A DNA stretch of 64,000 nucleotides from Sphagnum compactum. Taxonomy: Eukaryota > Bryophyta > Sphagnopsida > Sphagnales. The notes under the pieces are model-generated. The model searched no databases, was not told the DNA's origin, and worked only from the letters and a program-made list of their open reading frames with translations. Position 1 is the first letter of the stretch. Each line of letters opens with the position of its first letter. The stretch spans positions 8,242,875 to 8,306,874 of the forward strand of contig OZ234495.1 in NCBI GenBank assembly GCA_965153455.1, in the 5' to 3' direction. Below, one piece after another: positions 47,061 through 61,723 of the stretch. Position numbers and translations under genes: made by a program.

Positions 47061-49268
47061 ATGAAGTCGACCCCATTCCAAATGAAGCATGCCCTGGAAT
47101 TCGGCTTGGAGGTCGTCTCCAAGGATGCCAAAGGAGCTATGACCGTGCGGTGCCTTTTTTGCGTCCATGAAGGTCGAAATAGCGTGGAGGTCGGCGGTAG
47201 TTCAGGCCGCAAGCAAAAGGCAACCTCGACCATCAAATATTTCACGAAGCTGCTCGCTCCCTTCAACTATCGCTACCATTTGAAGCAGCACGTCGAGTCG
47301 TGGGCCGCCTACCAAGCGCTGTCTGACCAAGACAAAAAGGAGTACTTCAAGAGCAAGGTGAAGGGCATCAACACTTTGCACCAGCACATGGACCTGGCCA
47401 TGGACTCGATCGAATTCATCATCTTGTCTACATTGTCGACACGATCACTAGCGATATTTTCTTCCGCAATGACAAATAGCTGCTCAATGATAGCAACAGT
47501 GATGATGACACTGCGGCGGCTAAGGCGATTGCAAAGAAGGCCACCAAGAAGTCCAAGGAGAAGGTCAACGCCATGAAGCTGTTCGTCAAACAATCCGACG
47601 AGTCGATGTACAAGGTCACAATCAAGAACGTCATGAGTTTTGAACTAGCGATAGACCATGTCTCGATTGGCATGTCGTTCGGGCAGACAATAGCAGCCAT
47701 CCAGCAAACCAAAGACCGCACCAAGACGACCAAGTTGGCAGGAATCAATGACCTAATTGTCAGTCAGTACGTCCGGGTCGTGGTCGCCGTTGCTTTGCAG
47801 AACATTTTCGACATCATCGACGACGAATCTGTTTGGGCAATCTCGTTGGACGAATTTATTTGGGCAATTTTGTTGGCTGGCGACAGCAACACGCACCGTG
47901 GACAGTCTTTCTTCAATCTACGCCTGTGCGCCTGCTATGACGGTGATCTCACAAACCTCCACTTGGTCGCCGTCCCCATGTTCGAGCGCCACACCGCCGA
48001 AAACATGTTCAACATGGTCATCAAGTTTTTCGACGCATTGTACGGCCGGTGGCACGACAAGTTGATCGGAGCGTCGTCTAATGGAGAGAACACAATGACC
48101 GGTCGTCACTCTGGGTTCGTCATGTGCATGGTTTGCTCCGCTTCTAACAAGGTGTTGCGCGTCTGGTGTGTGCCAGATCAGATCAATATTGTCATCAAGG
48201 CTTCGACCAAATCAATCTTGGACAACTCTTGGATCAAATTCACATACAGCTGGTCGATATTTCTGTGGTCACAAGACAATTTTATAATTGCCATGAACAT
48301 CAAGTGCCCAAAGAAGACCAATTGATGGGTGCATTTGGGATGCCTACTCAAGTTCTTCCAACAGTACCGACGTCAGCTGATCACCTATACGATTGAGAAA
48401 CACCCCGCAAATGCCCCATCCTCCATTTGGTGGGTCATCACCTACTTGATCACTCCAGCCATCGACGCAGTCAATGTCACCTTCGTTGTGTTGCAAGACA
48501 GGTCAAGTTTGCTCGCGCAGCAGGAGTAACATATCCAAATGCTGATCGACACCATTATGACAATGTTTAGCATTGAGATGATCGAGGAGCTCAATGGGGG
48601 CGATAACGAAGGAGCGGGCGACTATGTCAATTTCAAGCAATGGCGCATCAATGTTGACTCAATCATTGCCCACATCGAGGACCAAAGGTCATTCCCTTAG
48701 CAGTGCTACGAAGAGCTGGACGCTGCTAATCAAGAATTCGTTTCAAGGAGATTGGCATATTTGCAATGGAACTGGTCGACGGCCTCCAAGACGTCAAGGC
48801 CGAGCGGGATGATGCGAATAGACCCCTTGATCAGATGCACTACCAATGCTGCCTACTTAGTTGGTCAAGCTCCGCACCGATGTGTTCATTCAGGAGGTGT
48901 TGGACCCTTTCCGCGCTCATATCTCAAAATTTTGGCCGGTTGAAAAGATTGACCTAATTGAGGACGAACATCGTGGTCTACTCAAGGTCTATAACTCAAA
49001 CTCGATTCTGAAAGCCACAATCGATAAGTAAGACCACCAGACATCATTCAACCCTGGATGGGATGTCTTACCAGCCAGCCGATTCGATTCCCTGCGTGCA
49101 TTTGTTGGTGGTCTAGCCACCGTGTTCGCCAACACAACATCAGTCGAGTCTGATTTTTCGATCTTTAAATGGGAGATGGAGGAAAATCGGACCTCTTTGA
49201 CGCATCTGTCATTGGAAAGTATCTTCCAAGCCAAGCAACGACCAATGTTGCAGGCATTAATTGCCTAA
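47061..49268 (+). pseudogene. hAT-type transposase relic B, near full length
   Basis: A broken open frame of about 735 codons starting at ATG 47061. N-terminal BED-type finger: CLFC, then YRYHLKQH. Then EYFKSKV and a linker rich in Asp/Lys. Core: FGQTIAAIQQTK, IIDDESVWAISLDE, DSNTHRGQSFFNLRLC, HLVAVPMFERHTAENMFNMV, NGENTMTGRHSG, VWCVPDQINIV. Then HLGCLLKFFQQYRR and WWVITYLITPAID. C-terminal hAT dimerisation: FVGGLATVFANTTSVESDFS, then RTSLTHLSLESIFQAKQ. Breaks: frameshift near 47418, TAG 47477, TGA 48323, TAA 48527, TAG 48698, frameshifts near 48755 and 48860, TAA 49029. The Asp I expect before Gly-Glu-Asn is Asn (48080-48082). The block is clearly richer in G+C than its flanks. TCCATAA motifs recur near both ends, but no TIR was proven. 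Confidence 0.75.
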
Positions 49269-49389
49269 AATTGCCTAATAATACATAGTTCGGGCCGATC
49301 CATAATTCAAGTCCAACAATGTCCATAATTTAGCTTAATTTATTTGATTTATGGAAATCTATAACTTTATGAGGCCTGTTGTTATTACA

Positions 49390-49720
49390 CTACAATTGGG
49401 GTGGACTTGGTCCCAATCCATATGGGCAACCAAATTTCAATTGCATTTTTTTTAAATCACAAAATTGAATTCTTGATTGAAGTGGCAATCAAAATTCAAC
49501 CACAAAATTTGGACAATTAATTTTTTTAATTAAAATTTTTTCCATGATTAGATTATTGCTTCATTAGCTTATTATTAAGGTGGACTTGGTCCCAATCCCT
49601 ATGGACACCTTGATCCCACTTAGACCTATTAGAATCCATATGAATAACCACATTGAATAGTGATTTTTAAATGAAATCTTGACCATCAAAATGAATACCA
49701 AATTCAATCCCAATCAATAA
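49390..49720. repeat. Satellite-like diverged units, right block
   Basis: GGTGGACTTGGTCCCAATCC occurs at about 49400 and 49580 (period about 180 bp), with phrases related to the block at 46250-46860 on the other side of relic B. Confidence 0.5.
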
Positions 49721-52700
49721 TAAGTGAATTAATAATAATTCACATGCAAAATGAACAAAATTAATAAGAAAATTTAGTGAATGACATCATTGACTTGATA
49801 AACCAATGCATTGAACATGACACTAACATGACAATTGACATAAAATGGCATGTAATGTCATTTTTAACAACTTTAACAGAATTTGGTTCTTGGATATTAT
49901 TACTTGATGAAACAAAATATTGTTGTGATAATTTTGTACATTCAACAAATTTGACCAATCTAGTTGAGGGAATCTCATTGTACATGTGCAAAACTACATC
50001 CTTTTTGATTGCTTGCCAAGTCAAATTTTTTATAAAAATCACTTTAAATAAGAAAGGCAATTGTCCATAAAATATATTATTTTGAATTCTAACTACTTCC
50101 ATTTGCATGCACACATCACTAAATGTCCATGAAGTGTTTATGGAAACTCAATGTTGTTTTCGCATACATTGGAAAATTTGCAAAACATTGTCCATATCCC
50201 AGAAATATTACAATAGAATTAAACACATTCAACACAATCTACAAAAAGCATATCCCAATTAACTACATTTAATGTACATTGATAATAATTAGTTATAATA
50301 AACTAAATGTAAATTAAACAAAGATTAAATTTTCAATGCAAGATGCCATTTTTGTTAAAGATATGGAATAGGCGCATCTAAATTTAAACCATTTTTTAAC
50401 AGTAATTGTTTCAATGCATGTGAAAGTTCTTTCATAATCTTCATATAAGTAGAAAAAATGTTTTGCACATTTGTTTGAATTTTGAAATTTTTTATGGGAT
50501 TCAATCATAATTCCCAACTTTTAAGCCACACAAGTTATATATTTGCACTTGTTGGTAATACAACATTCAAACATGTTTCCACCACCTGAACATAAGGTCA
50601 CATTTGCCATTACAAGACCTAATTTTAATATTTGGCGTGTTGGAGCTCATAACACCAATATAATAAAATTGGTGTAAACAAAGCCAATCATTTGCCTCAT
50701 CCTACACAGAGCACGTGCATGAAATTTTACTTCAGATTTGAAATTAGTACATTCATGGAAACAAGATGACAGGAATGAAATTTGCAATAAAAGATTATAT
50801 CATTGAAATGTTTTGCACATAATTTCAATTATGTTTTATGTCATGACCTACTAAGTCAAGAATAATCACAAGCTTAAATGAGGCATCCAAACCTTCAAAC
50901 TCTCTAAGAACCCTTCATAGTGCTTGGACACATTGATTGTGTTTGATAATCTACCTTGTGTAGTCATGACAATTATCATGGTATGTTGTATTCATAAGAA
51001 TGATGTGTTTGAATGTTCATAATGATTTGCACTATATTCAAAGGGGGAGCTAGACCTACAAATTGAATTGACATATATAGTGTGACATTGCATGAATCTT
51101 AACCAAATTGAACTCCGATTTTTGTCATAAAATAAATGTCCTTTTGAATGTGTCTATTATTTTATAAATCACCATCCAACAAAAAAAAATACATTAGACC
51201 AACTTATGTCATGCTTCAACATTTTCAATTGCAAAACATGAAATTATTAATTTTTGAAAACATTGTATGGTGTCTTGCAAAACATTGTTATTTTAAGTTG
51301 AAATATTCTCCAAGATCTTCAAAGCTATAAGTAAAATTCCAAGGGACACCATGACTTTCAATCACCAAAAGAAATTTTTTAATTTGATTTTACTTTAATC
51401 ACCAACAAACATCTATCCAATTCCAAAAGAACCTTGTTAGAATTTGTAAAGGTTACTAAATCATGATGCAACATCAATTTTGAACATTCTCAAATTAAAC
51501 TAGGGTAACATATCCACATGAATAACATGATATGGGTTCCCACACTCTACCCTCCCACCATTGAATCCCCAACACGTGCACTATCATAGAAAGCAAATTA
51601 AAATCACATATAAATCAACAACATTTTTTGTGAACAAAAGTGATGCAATCCACCTTTCACAAGTTAATTTTTAAATGTAAATGAGATTAACCTTGATGGG
51701 ATGTATTGAAAACTTTTTGGAAATCTCCTCTCCATCTTTCTTTATTAATGTCAAGATTGTCTCCATGATTGCTTTCATTCCTTTGTTTAGTTTTGTAAGG
51801 AAACATGGGATGAATTTCCAATGTATTCTTTTAGCATCAACACAATTTGCAAGGCATTTGCATTTATCGACTTTTCATTCTACCAAGTGATCACATATAT
51901 TATAAGCATAAAGATATGGGGACACCCGCTATTCATCATCATGAAGATCTATTGATGTTAAAGTACTACACATTGAATAATAATAATCACAATGTCTCTT
52001 GGTCACATTTTAAACATATTGAGTACATTATTCAAAAAATATAATTGGACTATTCAAGTGAAGAAAAAATGGAAACTTGAAACTCGTGTCCTTAAATGGT
52101 TGAAGGATTATTTCCAAATATTCTTAGAACATTTCTCTTTTATATTATGAAATGCATTAGTTGCAAAAACAAGAAGAAGAATGCATATCAAGAGATGGCC
52201 CTTATCCAAATATTTAAACTAATGGTTTAAATATTGTTTAAATATTTAAACAAATATTTAAATGAAATTAGGGCCAATGAAATTGTTGGATAAATGGTGG
52301 TTTTAATTATTTTTCTTTGTTATGTTTAGTGAACTAATAGTTAAATTTATAATAAGGTTTGGTAGGTTTGTGAAAATTTAGATGATCAATGGAAATGGTA
52401 GAAATGGACAATTATTTTCAATGTTTAAAAGAATATGGTTGTTTATAGGCTTGAAGATTTTTTTCCAAGCCAATGGGATTGTTGGATTTGGTGGTCTAGA
52501 TTTTTTTTCTTAGTTATCTTGAAAGAACTAGTAATTCAATTTGTAACAACTATTTACAAACAAGGATTTAGCACATTACTTGTGCACTTTGTTTCTAGAA
52601 TAGATGTGGATGATATTGGAAAGGAATTGGAAAAAGGGTTTGAAAGTTTAATAGATAGTTGTTTGTTCAAATATGAACTTGACAAAAATGATATTTAGTA

Positions 52701-54463
52701 TGGATATTTAAGAACTTGTTCATGGCACGTTAATGATCAATGTTGAGATGCATTTATTTGAATAGTAAATTTGCCAGAGTTTCAATGCATTTCAATGCAT
52801 TTTGAAGGCTAAAATGTGCTACATATATAATACAAATGATAATACAACAATGGCATAATCACAAATGAAAAGAAATAATAAGCTTTTAAGGGGAAAAATA
52901 CCCAAAAAATTGTTCTTGCACATTTCAAAATTTTCAAGCATTGACATATATCAAAGCTATCACATTTAGCTTGGGGAATCCATTGGATAAACTTATGGTA
53001 CTTATGCCACTATTTTAAGTATCTTCAACACCAAATACCTTTACTTCAAAGAGGTTTATCATATGCCTCTTCATTAAGTTAGATATTTGAAAATTTTAAA
53101 TGCAAAACTTAAATTATTTTTCTTTGCATTTTAACTCCCTTTCAACTAGTCCAACATGGATCTCCTATTGGTCCTAACAAGGGAATACTTTTAAATCTTC
53201 CTAATCCATGTAAATAATATTAATTCAAAACAACTATTATTCATATTGATATTTCCAATCATGTCTATGTAAAGGACTGTAGTTCATCTATCAATATAAG
53301 TAATTAGGGGTGTTTTCCCAACATTATACATGAAAGGAATTGGGGCATTGACAATAGAAAAAATGGAAGAACATAATGGTGGCTTGGGAAAATGTAAATG
53401 ATTATAACTTTAAATTGTGACCTAACAATCATATGACATTTTAAAGGTAGGGGCATCAATAGTGAGAACATTATGAAAGCTCAAATAAGTTGATGGAGAA
53501 TGGGTTGGACCAATGCGAATGCATGAAGAAGGAGTGTTTATAAATGACAACAAAACAATGATGTAATGTGGCAAAATAAGTTAAGTGAAAAAAAACAATC
53601 AATGAAAGATTAACATGTTGGATACATAGTTTCACATGCTTTCATATTAACAAATTATTCCATCATGTGACATAAGAGCCAAGGAGCCAAAACATATTAT
53701 GCATGTGGGGATCCCAAACCATAATAAAAGAAAAAAATGGTTCCAAATTTAAAAAAAACTCCCACCTCTTCCACACACATGATTTTATTGTTTTGGTTTT
53801 TTTTTGGTGAATTTTTGTTAAATTAGATCCCTTATTGCAAGATTTGTTGACAATAGCGAAAAGAAGAGGTACCAAATGAGAGGTGAAAGTTAGCCTCAAC
53901 ATGGCATGGCTTTAAAGAAAACTCTAATATGTGCATATTAAAAATCTAGGTGATCAATCAACCCGTTGTGCAACTTACTTTTTATGAAGGCTGGTGTCAA
54001 TAACACCTTTCATTTTCCAAGTGCTTCTAATCACTTGGGCAACAATTCTTTCTACTACCTTGATATATTCCAAAATTTTGAAAGTGAAAATTTGGGATTA
54101 AGTTAGATTTTGCCACAACTTAATGACAAGGTTTAAGTTGTGTAGTTCTTACAATTCAACTTTTGCATAAAAGTCTTCACAATGAATTTGAAATGGTTGG
54201 ATTACAAATCCAAGTGTTTGGAGAAAGATATATCAATTCTTTCTTGAAGTTAATATTGATGATAAATTAACACAAGGGCATCTATCACAATTTTTGTAGA
54301 TTAGGTTTAAGTTTTTTGGTTTGGGCTCTGGGCAGTGCAACCTTTCAATGACTTCTTTAACACTTCCTTTGGGTGGAAGCTTCACAAATAAACTTTCCAC
54401 TTTTCTACAAAAGGGGGCCAACTTGGCCCCACCTCTATGCTCTTTTATGTTTATTTGTTGTTC
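49721..54463. other. Intergenic, no supported gene
   Basis: Long AT-rich stretch. A diverged duplication with about 185-bp spacing starts with ATTGTTGGAT (near 52283 and 52468), and the 87-codon open frame at 52435-52698 lies across it. No family was recognised for that or any other frame here. Confidence 0.45.
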
Positions 54464-54760
54464 CTCGTGTTTCGCTACTGCTCGTGCTTTGTTGTTCCTC
54501 TTGTTTCGTTGCTATTCTTGCTTTGTTGTTGTTCATGTTTCGCCTTTCATCGTGCTTCACTACTCTTTTTATTTGCTACTCCTTTTGCTTCGCTATTCTT
54601 TTTGTTTCATTGCTCCTTTTGCTACACTATTCCTTTTGTTTTGCTGTTCGTTTTGCTTTGCTGCTACACAATGTTTCATTGTTCCTCCTCCTATGTTTCA
54701 TTATTGTGTGGTGTTTCGCCACTCCTTTGTGTTTCATTACTCCTTTGCTCACCCAAGTAC
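54464..54760 (+). repeat. Degenerate short-period repeat, TTTCGCTACTCCTTTTG-like
   Basis: About 17 diverged copies of a 15- to 18-base unit around TTTCGCTACTCCTTTTGC. Because the periods are mostly multiples of three, all three + frames stay open (54321-54947, 54373-54885, 54437-54778) and encode Phe/Leu/Cys/Ser-rich low-complexity peptides. These are not called as genes. Confidence 0.75.
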
Positions 54761-54957
54761 CTTTTTGCCCATGTTTAAGTGCTTCGCTATTCCTTTGCCC
54801 ATATTGGTACTTCCCCCTTTCCTTTTTTTTAGTGTGTTGGAAATTTGGAATTGTTTGGGAGGAAGCTTGGAAACATCCAAGTTAACAATAAGTTTTTTTT
54901 GTTCTTCACTTGTTTTTCTGAATTTGTTTTTGGTTTTCCTTTTTTGATTTATTTATA

Positions 54958-54981
54958 GATATATATATATATATATATTCA
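54958..54981. repeat. (AT)n microsatellite
   Basis: AT dinucleotide run. Confidence 0.85.
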
Positions 54982-55339
54982 TTATTTTACTTGGTTATGA
55001 TTAATTTTAAATTTTTATTTGGTTATTTTGCAGGGATTTTTGGAAGGAACATTAAATTTATTTTTGTTTTTACCATGGTTATTAGTGAACTATCTTATAA
55101 TTACTTGTAAATGCTTAGGTGTATCGTTCTGGATCTTTGTAAATGTTTAGATGATTTTTAGATCAACAACTTAATTTTTAAAATACAATAACACTTAAAC
55201 CATTTTATAATTCACGAAATCTTTTGTTTCGTCTTTTCCATTATAATCATATCAGATTTGAAAATCCCTATAAAATGGAATCTTCAAGGACTAATTAAAC
55301 AATAATAGGAAATGAATATTGTGATATTTTCCCCAATTA

Positions 55340-56080
55340 AGTTTCGATGGAAGAGGTATCTTTGATTGAAACTATGGAAGAAAATAAGAGTCTACAAACA
55401 TAGTCCAGTGCCATTTAGAATGAAGAAGACAAAATTAAAGCAAATTTACTAAAATTGCATGTGCAAAGAGAAAAATGGAGAGGGCATGATAGGAATGCAT
55501 TGTGTTGGTCATTTTATATTGTAAATGATAATAACACTGTTGATGGAAGCAAATTTTAAATCATGAGGTGTATGATATGTCATGTAAATTTTGTCCTTTT
55601 TAATCTAATAACAAAAGAAAGGAGAGGAATTATAACATTTAAAAAAGGAATGGCATAACAATGTTGAAAAAACATGTGGATGTAAATCATGCTATACTTG
55701 CAAAAATGAACTTTCCATTAAGAAACGTAATAGCAAAACAACTTGTAAAAAAAAGGCCAAATGTGTTTAATTTTGAAATATCAGAGTTTTTGGTGCAAAA
55801 TATCCTTTTAAAAAGGATGTTGTGCAATAAAAATAATTTTTGCAAGACCTTACCCTTTTGGTTGTCAAAAATCATCTCCCTATTCAATTTGTTGAGACCA
55901 TTTGGTTGAAACGTCTTGTAATGCATTTATGTCCAAAAGTTGTTTTGAACCATCAAAAAAAATGTTTCCACAAAAGGTTTTGGTTGATTTGGTGGAGAAG
56001 ACGAAATCTTGCTTAAATATTCTACAACAACTAGTTTTGACTTGTGGATGTTAAAGGACAACAAATTATTTTTTTGGGTA
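55340..56080 (+). pseudogene. hAT-type transposase fragment C with BED finger
   Basis: Broken + frames read as the N-terminal part of a plant hAT-type transposase. CMICH near 55568 and LKKHVDVNH near 55664 give the Cys and His pairs of a BED zinc finger. These are followed by KKRPN, then shifted frames with KIISLFNLLRPFG-like and SFDLWMLK segments (near 56030). In relatives as I remember them the same order is finger, AKKRPN, a KNHLP.QFVE segment, then SFDLWMSKG. Stops and frame changes disrupt it, and the catalytic core is missing or unrecognisable. Confidence 0.5.
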
Positions 56081-58169
56081 AGAATTTGAAACATATTTTT
56101 ATTAAATCAACCTAGTCTGATTTACAAAAGTGCATAGCTTGGCCAAAGAAATCTAGAAAAGCAAAACAACAATAGAATAAAACTTGCATTGATTATGGAA
56201 TTCGTTCAAGAAAGTTAAACACCCCTATCAAAATAAGGTATTTCTAAAGTTTTTTTGTTTAAACTATAGTTAAGGATTTGGTTTGCGAATTTGCAACCTA
56301 TTTTTTTCCTTTTGTAGAATACTAACAAATTGTTAAATATTGTGCAAGTTTGCAAGCAAAATAATCTTGTTTCAATTATTTCAAAAGGCCATGGTATTAT
56401 GTTACAATTCGCAAACTATCGTTCATGTTTTTGGCCAAGTTCCCCCTATTATCACTTGACATATTTGTTAAACAATTGTTGATTTCTTGTTTCCAGTTGT
56501 TGTTGCTTGTGTTCTAAACTAGTCCAAAGATCATTGGTTATTTAATGATGCCCTCGAAGTTTGAAACCCTTAAAGTTTATCAAATTTAAATTTTTTTTAA
56601 TGAGAACCTTTAAAGGTTCTTTAAAATGGTTGTCATACCCAGAACCAACGATTCTCACCAAAAAATGAAAACCACCCAACAATTTAAATACACAACATAA
56701 ACATCCCCTTAATAGATTTTCATCCTACAACAATGAAGTCACACAAAGAAACATTAATCATATTTGACTAAATATAATAAGGTAATGTGTAATATTTCCA
56801 ACAATGGAAGTACATCACACATTCAGGAAAAATTTCCACATCCACCATGTGGTTTAAGTTAGTAGCAATTTTAATTATTTTGATTAGTAGTATGCAATAC
56901 TCTTCCATCACCCATTATGTCAGAACAAGCATATTGATCCACCCAATGTGCACATTATTCAAAATTTAATCCCATTTTGTCTCCATAAATTTCATTAGCT
57001 TTTGAAATTCAAGGTCGTGTTTACCTAGGTTTATAGGCAAAATACACATACTTGATTGTTAAACTAGACCTTATAACCTTGAAATAAGGGATAAAGGATT
57101 CAAAGTTTACACTTCACACCACCAAATTCATGTAGTGTGCCATGCACTATAATGTGCAGTGCATATAACTTGTAGATTAATTTTGCACTATCACACCAAA
57201 ACAAATGTTTTGGAAAACAACTATCCCATCAACTCCAAATGGAACTAGTTTGATGGCCATGCCTTTCTTGCTCAATACATTCCTTGTGATCAACAACTCC
57301 ATGATCAATTTACTCATATTTTTCGCACATGCACCATTGAAACAATGTGTTCCAAAAATAATAATAATGTACCTTCTTTAAATGGATAATATGGACATAC
57401 ACATTACCCCAAGATTGGTTGTCCAAGCTTCTAATGCCATTACAACTTTAACATTTCATAACCTTTTTATCAACATTAAGAGCATCTCCAATGATGCTTA
57501 ACATTTGACCTTGTAATAAATAATTTTTCACATCCAAGTTTTAAATATTTGTTTTTTTTCCAACCCCACCCATAAAACTCACATTGGGATTGCAAATAGC
57601 TGGGATACTATTAATAACAACCCACTTGGACCAATTGAATCACCTAGCAAATTATAAACAATGAAGAATCAATAAATACAATTTGATTGTATTTATTAAA
57701 CTCTTATAGGGCTTTTGAAGATGTGCATTTTTCTAGGGTCATAGTAGTCTTCTAGTGGATCTACTATATATGATTGTTGCACTTCATTCAATATTTTTAA
57801 ACTAGTAGAAATCAACCGAAATGTAACCATATCGTTTGCAACTACATGTGACTTGTAAGTTTGGGGGTATTTACAACTATAAGATCAAATTTCAACTACT
57901 TTGGTCACTTTTACAATTATGATGCAACTATTGGAAACTTCATCCTATCGGTTAGATGGCTTTTAGGTTTATTTTCATCCATGAATATATTGATAAATCT
58001 CATTAGTTGCAATAGTCACCAAATTAGTCACACCCTGAAAGTATTATACGTTGACATAGGGGTGTATTTTTATGTATGTATTAAAATTATATTCATGATA
58101 TATTACATATATCATAAATATATATTTATGTGTATATTAATTATGTGTATGTATGTATATTGTTCATAT
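56081..58169. other. Intergenic, AT-rich, nothing recognised
   Basis: No gene, terminal repeat or recognised transposase motif. AT-rich microsatellite-like runs begin near 58070. Confidence 0.45.
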
Positions 58170-59400
58170 AATGAATCTAAAAATTAATATTTGGACTCTG
58201 AAATTAGTATTCAAATCTGAAAATTAATATTTCAGGTACGATGTATATATAATTCTATATATATATAGAATTTAAAAATTGATATAGAATCTTATATTAA
58301 ATATCAATTTTTAAACTATATAGATATATATATATAGATATATATATTAATTTAAGAAATATTTATGTGAATTTGATTTTTTTATTTGCATTCTGATCTT
58401 TTTATTTATCTAAAAATCATTATTTGAGTTTAAAAATTGTTATTCCAATTCTAAAAAATTTTATTTGAATCTAAAAATCAATATTTCAACTCTGAACATT
58501 GTTATTCAAATTTGAAAACTGATATTTCAATACTAAAATTCTTATTACAATTCTGAAAATTATATTTGAACCTGAAAATTGTTATTCCAATTTTGAAACA
58601 TTTTATTTGAATCTAAAAATCAATATTTGAATTTTAAGTTTTAAATATGAATTCTTAATTTTTTTTGTTTTATTCAAAAATATACGTTTGAGTATAAAAT
58701 TATAATTCAAATTATGAAAATTTTATTTAAACATTAAAATCGATGTTTCAATTTTTAAAATTGCTACTGGAATTCATTATATATATGTAATTTTAAAAAA
58801 ATGAATAGAAATGTTTTTATTTTAATTCTAAAAATTGTTATTGGAATTCTTTGTTTTATTATTTGAATTTAAAAAAAAACTATTTGAATTTGAAAATTAA
58901 TATTTCAATTCTGAAAACTACTATTTCAATTTTTTAAAGAATTAGTTGAATTTGAAATTTGATATTGAATCTGAAATTTTCTATATCAATTCCTTAAGAA
59001 AAATTTGAATTTTAAATTAATAAATAAATAAATTCAGAAAACTTATTTGATCTAAAATTTGATATTTGAATTCTAAATTATTAATTTCAATTCTAATAAT
59101 TAATATTTCAATTTTGATTTTTTAAATGTAAACTAAAAACATATTTGATTTGAAACTTGAAATTGCAATTCCAAATTATTATTTTGGATTCTTAGAATTA
59201 ATATTTCAATTCAGAAAATTATTAATTTCAGTTTTGAATCTGAAAATTGACATTTGAATTCTGAAATTTTTTATTGAAATTCAAAGACCTATTTCGTCTA
59301 AAAACTGATATTTGAATTCTGATTTGTTGTTTTGGAATCTAAAATTAATATTTCAATTCTTAAAACTATTGATTGAGTTTTAAGGCATTTTTTTACTAGT
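58170..59400. repeat. Degenerate minisatellite, about 20-bp period
   Basis: Dozens of diverged units of the form TATTTGAATCTGAAAATTGA fill about 1.2 kb, with some interruption. Nine consecutive units of 19-21 bases can be laid out around 58460-58640. Confidence 0.8.
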
Positions 59401-59829
59401 TTTATCCATAATGAATCACTTTTACAAATATTTATAAATGATTATATTTATTACTTATAAGTTACACTAAATAATTATTTTTAAAACATAGATTTTTACA
59501 TTATATATTTTATATTCTTATAGCAAAAGAAATTTAATTAATGTAATAAATGTTACATTACTTTAAAATCACTGTAATTATTTTGGATATGAATTAATTA
59601 TAATATATGCATATTTTTAAAAAATTGAACATAATTATTCACAGTTTCTAATTTATAAGTTTAAATCTGAATTAAAATTTTGGAAAAATTACAATGTAGT
59701 TAAAATAATTATTGTAATGATTGTGATTTCAGGAATTATTATAAAGTAATTTAAGTTTTTATTTTAAAAAATTCTGGAATTACTTATCTATGATAAATTG
59801 TTTTACAATAATAAATGTAAGTATATAGT

Positions 59830-60060
59830 AATTAATTGAAAGTTAAATGGGATTTAACTAGGAGTCAATTGAGGATTAATTGGAGTTAGTTATAACTTAA
59901 TTAAAAGTTAACTGTGATTTAATTGGGAGTTAACTCAGACTTAATTACAACTTAACTATGATTTAGTTAGATGATTTAATAATCAACTGGAAATGAATCA
60001 TGAATTAAAATTTAACTGATAGTTAATTAAAAGTGAGTTGAAACTAAATTAAAAGTTAAG
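59830..60060. repeat. Degenerate minisatellite, about 22-bp period
   Basis: About ten diverged units around GAGTTAACTGTGATTTAATTG. This array is distinct from the 20-bp array just upstream. Confidence 0.7.
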
Positions 60061-60394
60061 TAAATGGATTATTGAAGTTCTCAATGGTGTCCCAAAATAG
60101 GTCCCAAACGAGGTCTGAAATGAGATTTGCAGAGAACTTCCTTATAATACCTATTATAAGTGAAGTGTTGAATGAGATGCCCACTTTATAAGCGAAGAGA
60201 AAACTTCTGGATGGAAAGGAAAATGGATGAACGGATGACATTAGATGACGAACAGATTTCAGGAATAAAAAGTAATCTGCATTTTACACTGGCTGTTTTT
60301 TTTCCCGTAATTACGGAATGTCTAGTGACATTCCGAGCCGTGACAGAACGCCGACCTTGCTGGAACGCTGACCCTTCTGGAAATCCCTGCAAAG

Positions 60395-60403
60395 AAACCC
60401 TAA
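60395..60403 (+). promoter_or_regulatory. Telo-box in the eL42 promoter
   Basis: AAACCCTAA, 111 bp ahead of the eL42 ATG. Telo-boxes are typical of plant ribosomal-protein promoters. The 60330-60514 block is much richer in G+C than the AT-rich arrays upstream. Confidence 0.6.
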
Positions 60404-60514
60404 GGGCGGCGGTCTCTTTGGTAGATCTCTATCCGCCACCCTCCGCTTCCGAGCTCTGCTATCGTCGGAGCTTTGCTTTGTTGCGGCGTCCGCAACATAC
60501 CCGTATCGGCCAGC

Positions 60515-61723
<1,209 letters not shown>

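Noticed and set aside
52435-52698. 87-codon + frame starting with ATG
   Set aside because: It overlaps a diverged duplication and matches nothing recognisable; kept only as a note in the intergenic entry.
54321-54947. 208-, 170- and 113-codon overlapping + frames
   Set aside because: All come from one short-period repeat and encode low-complexity peptides with no conserved motif.
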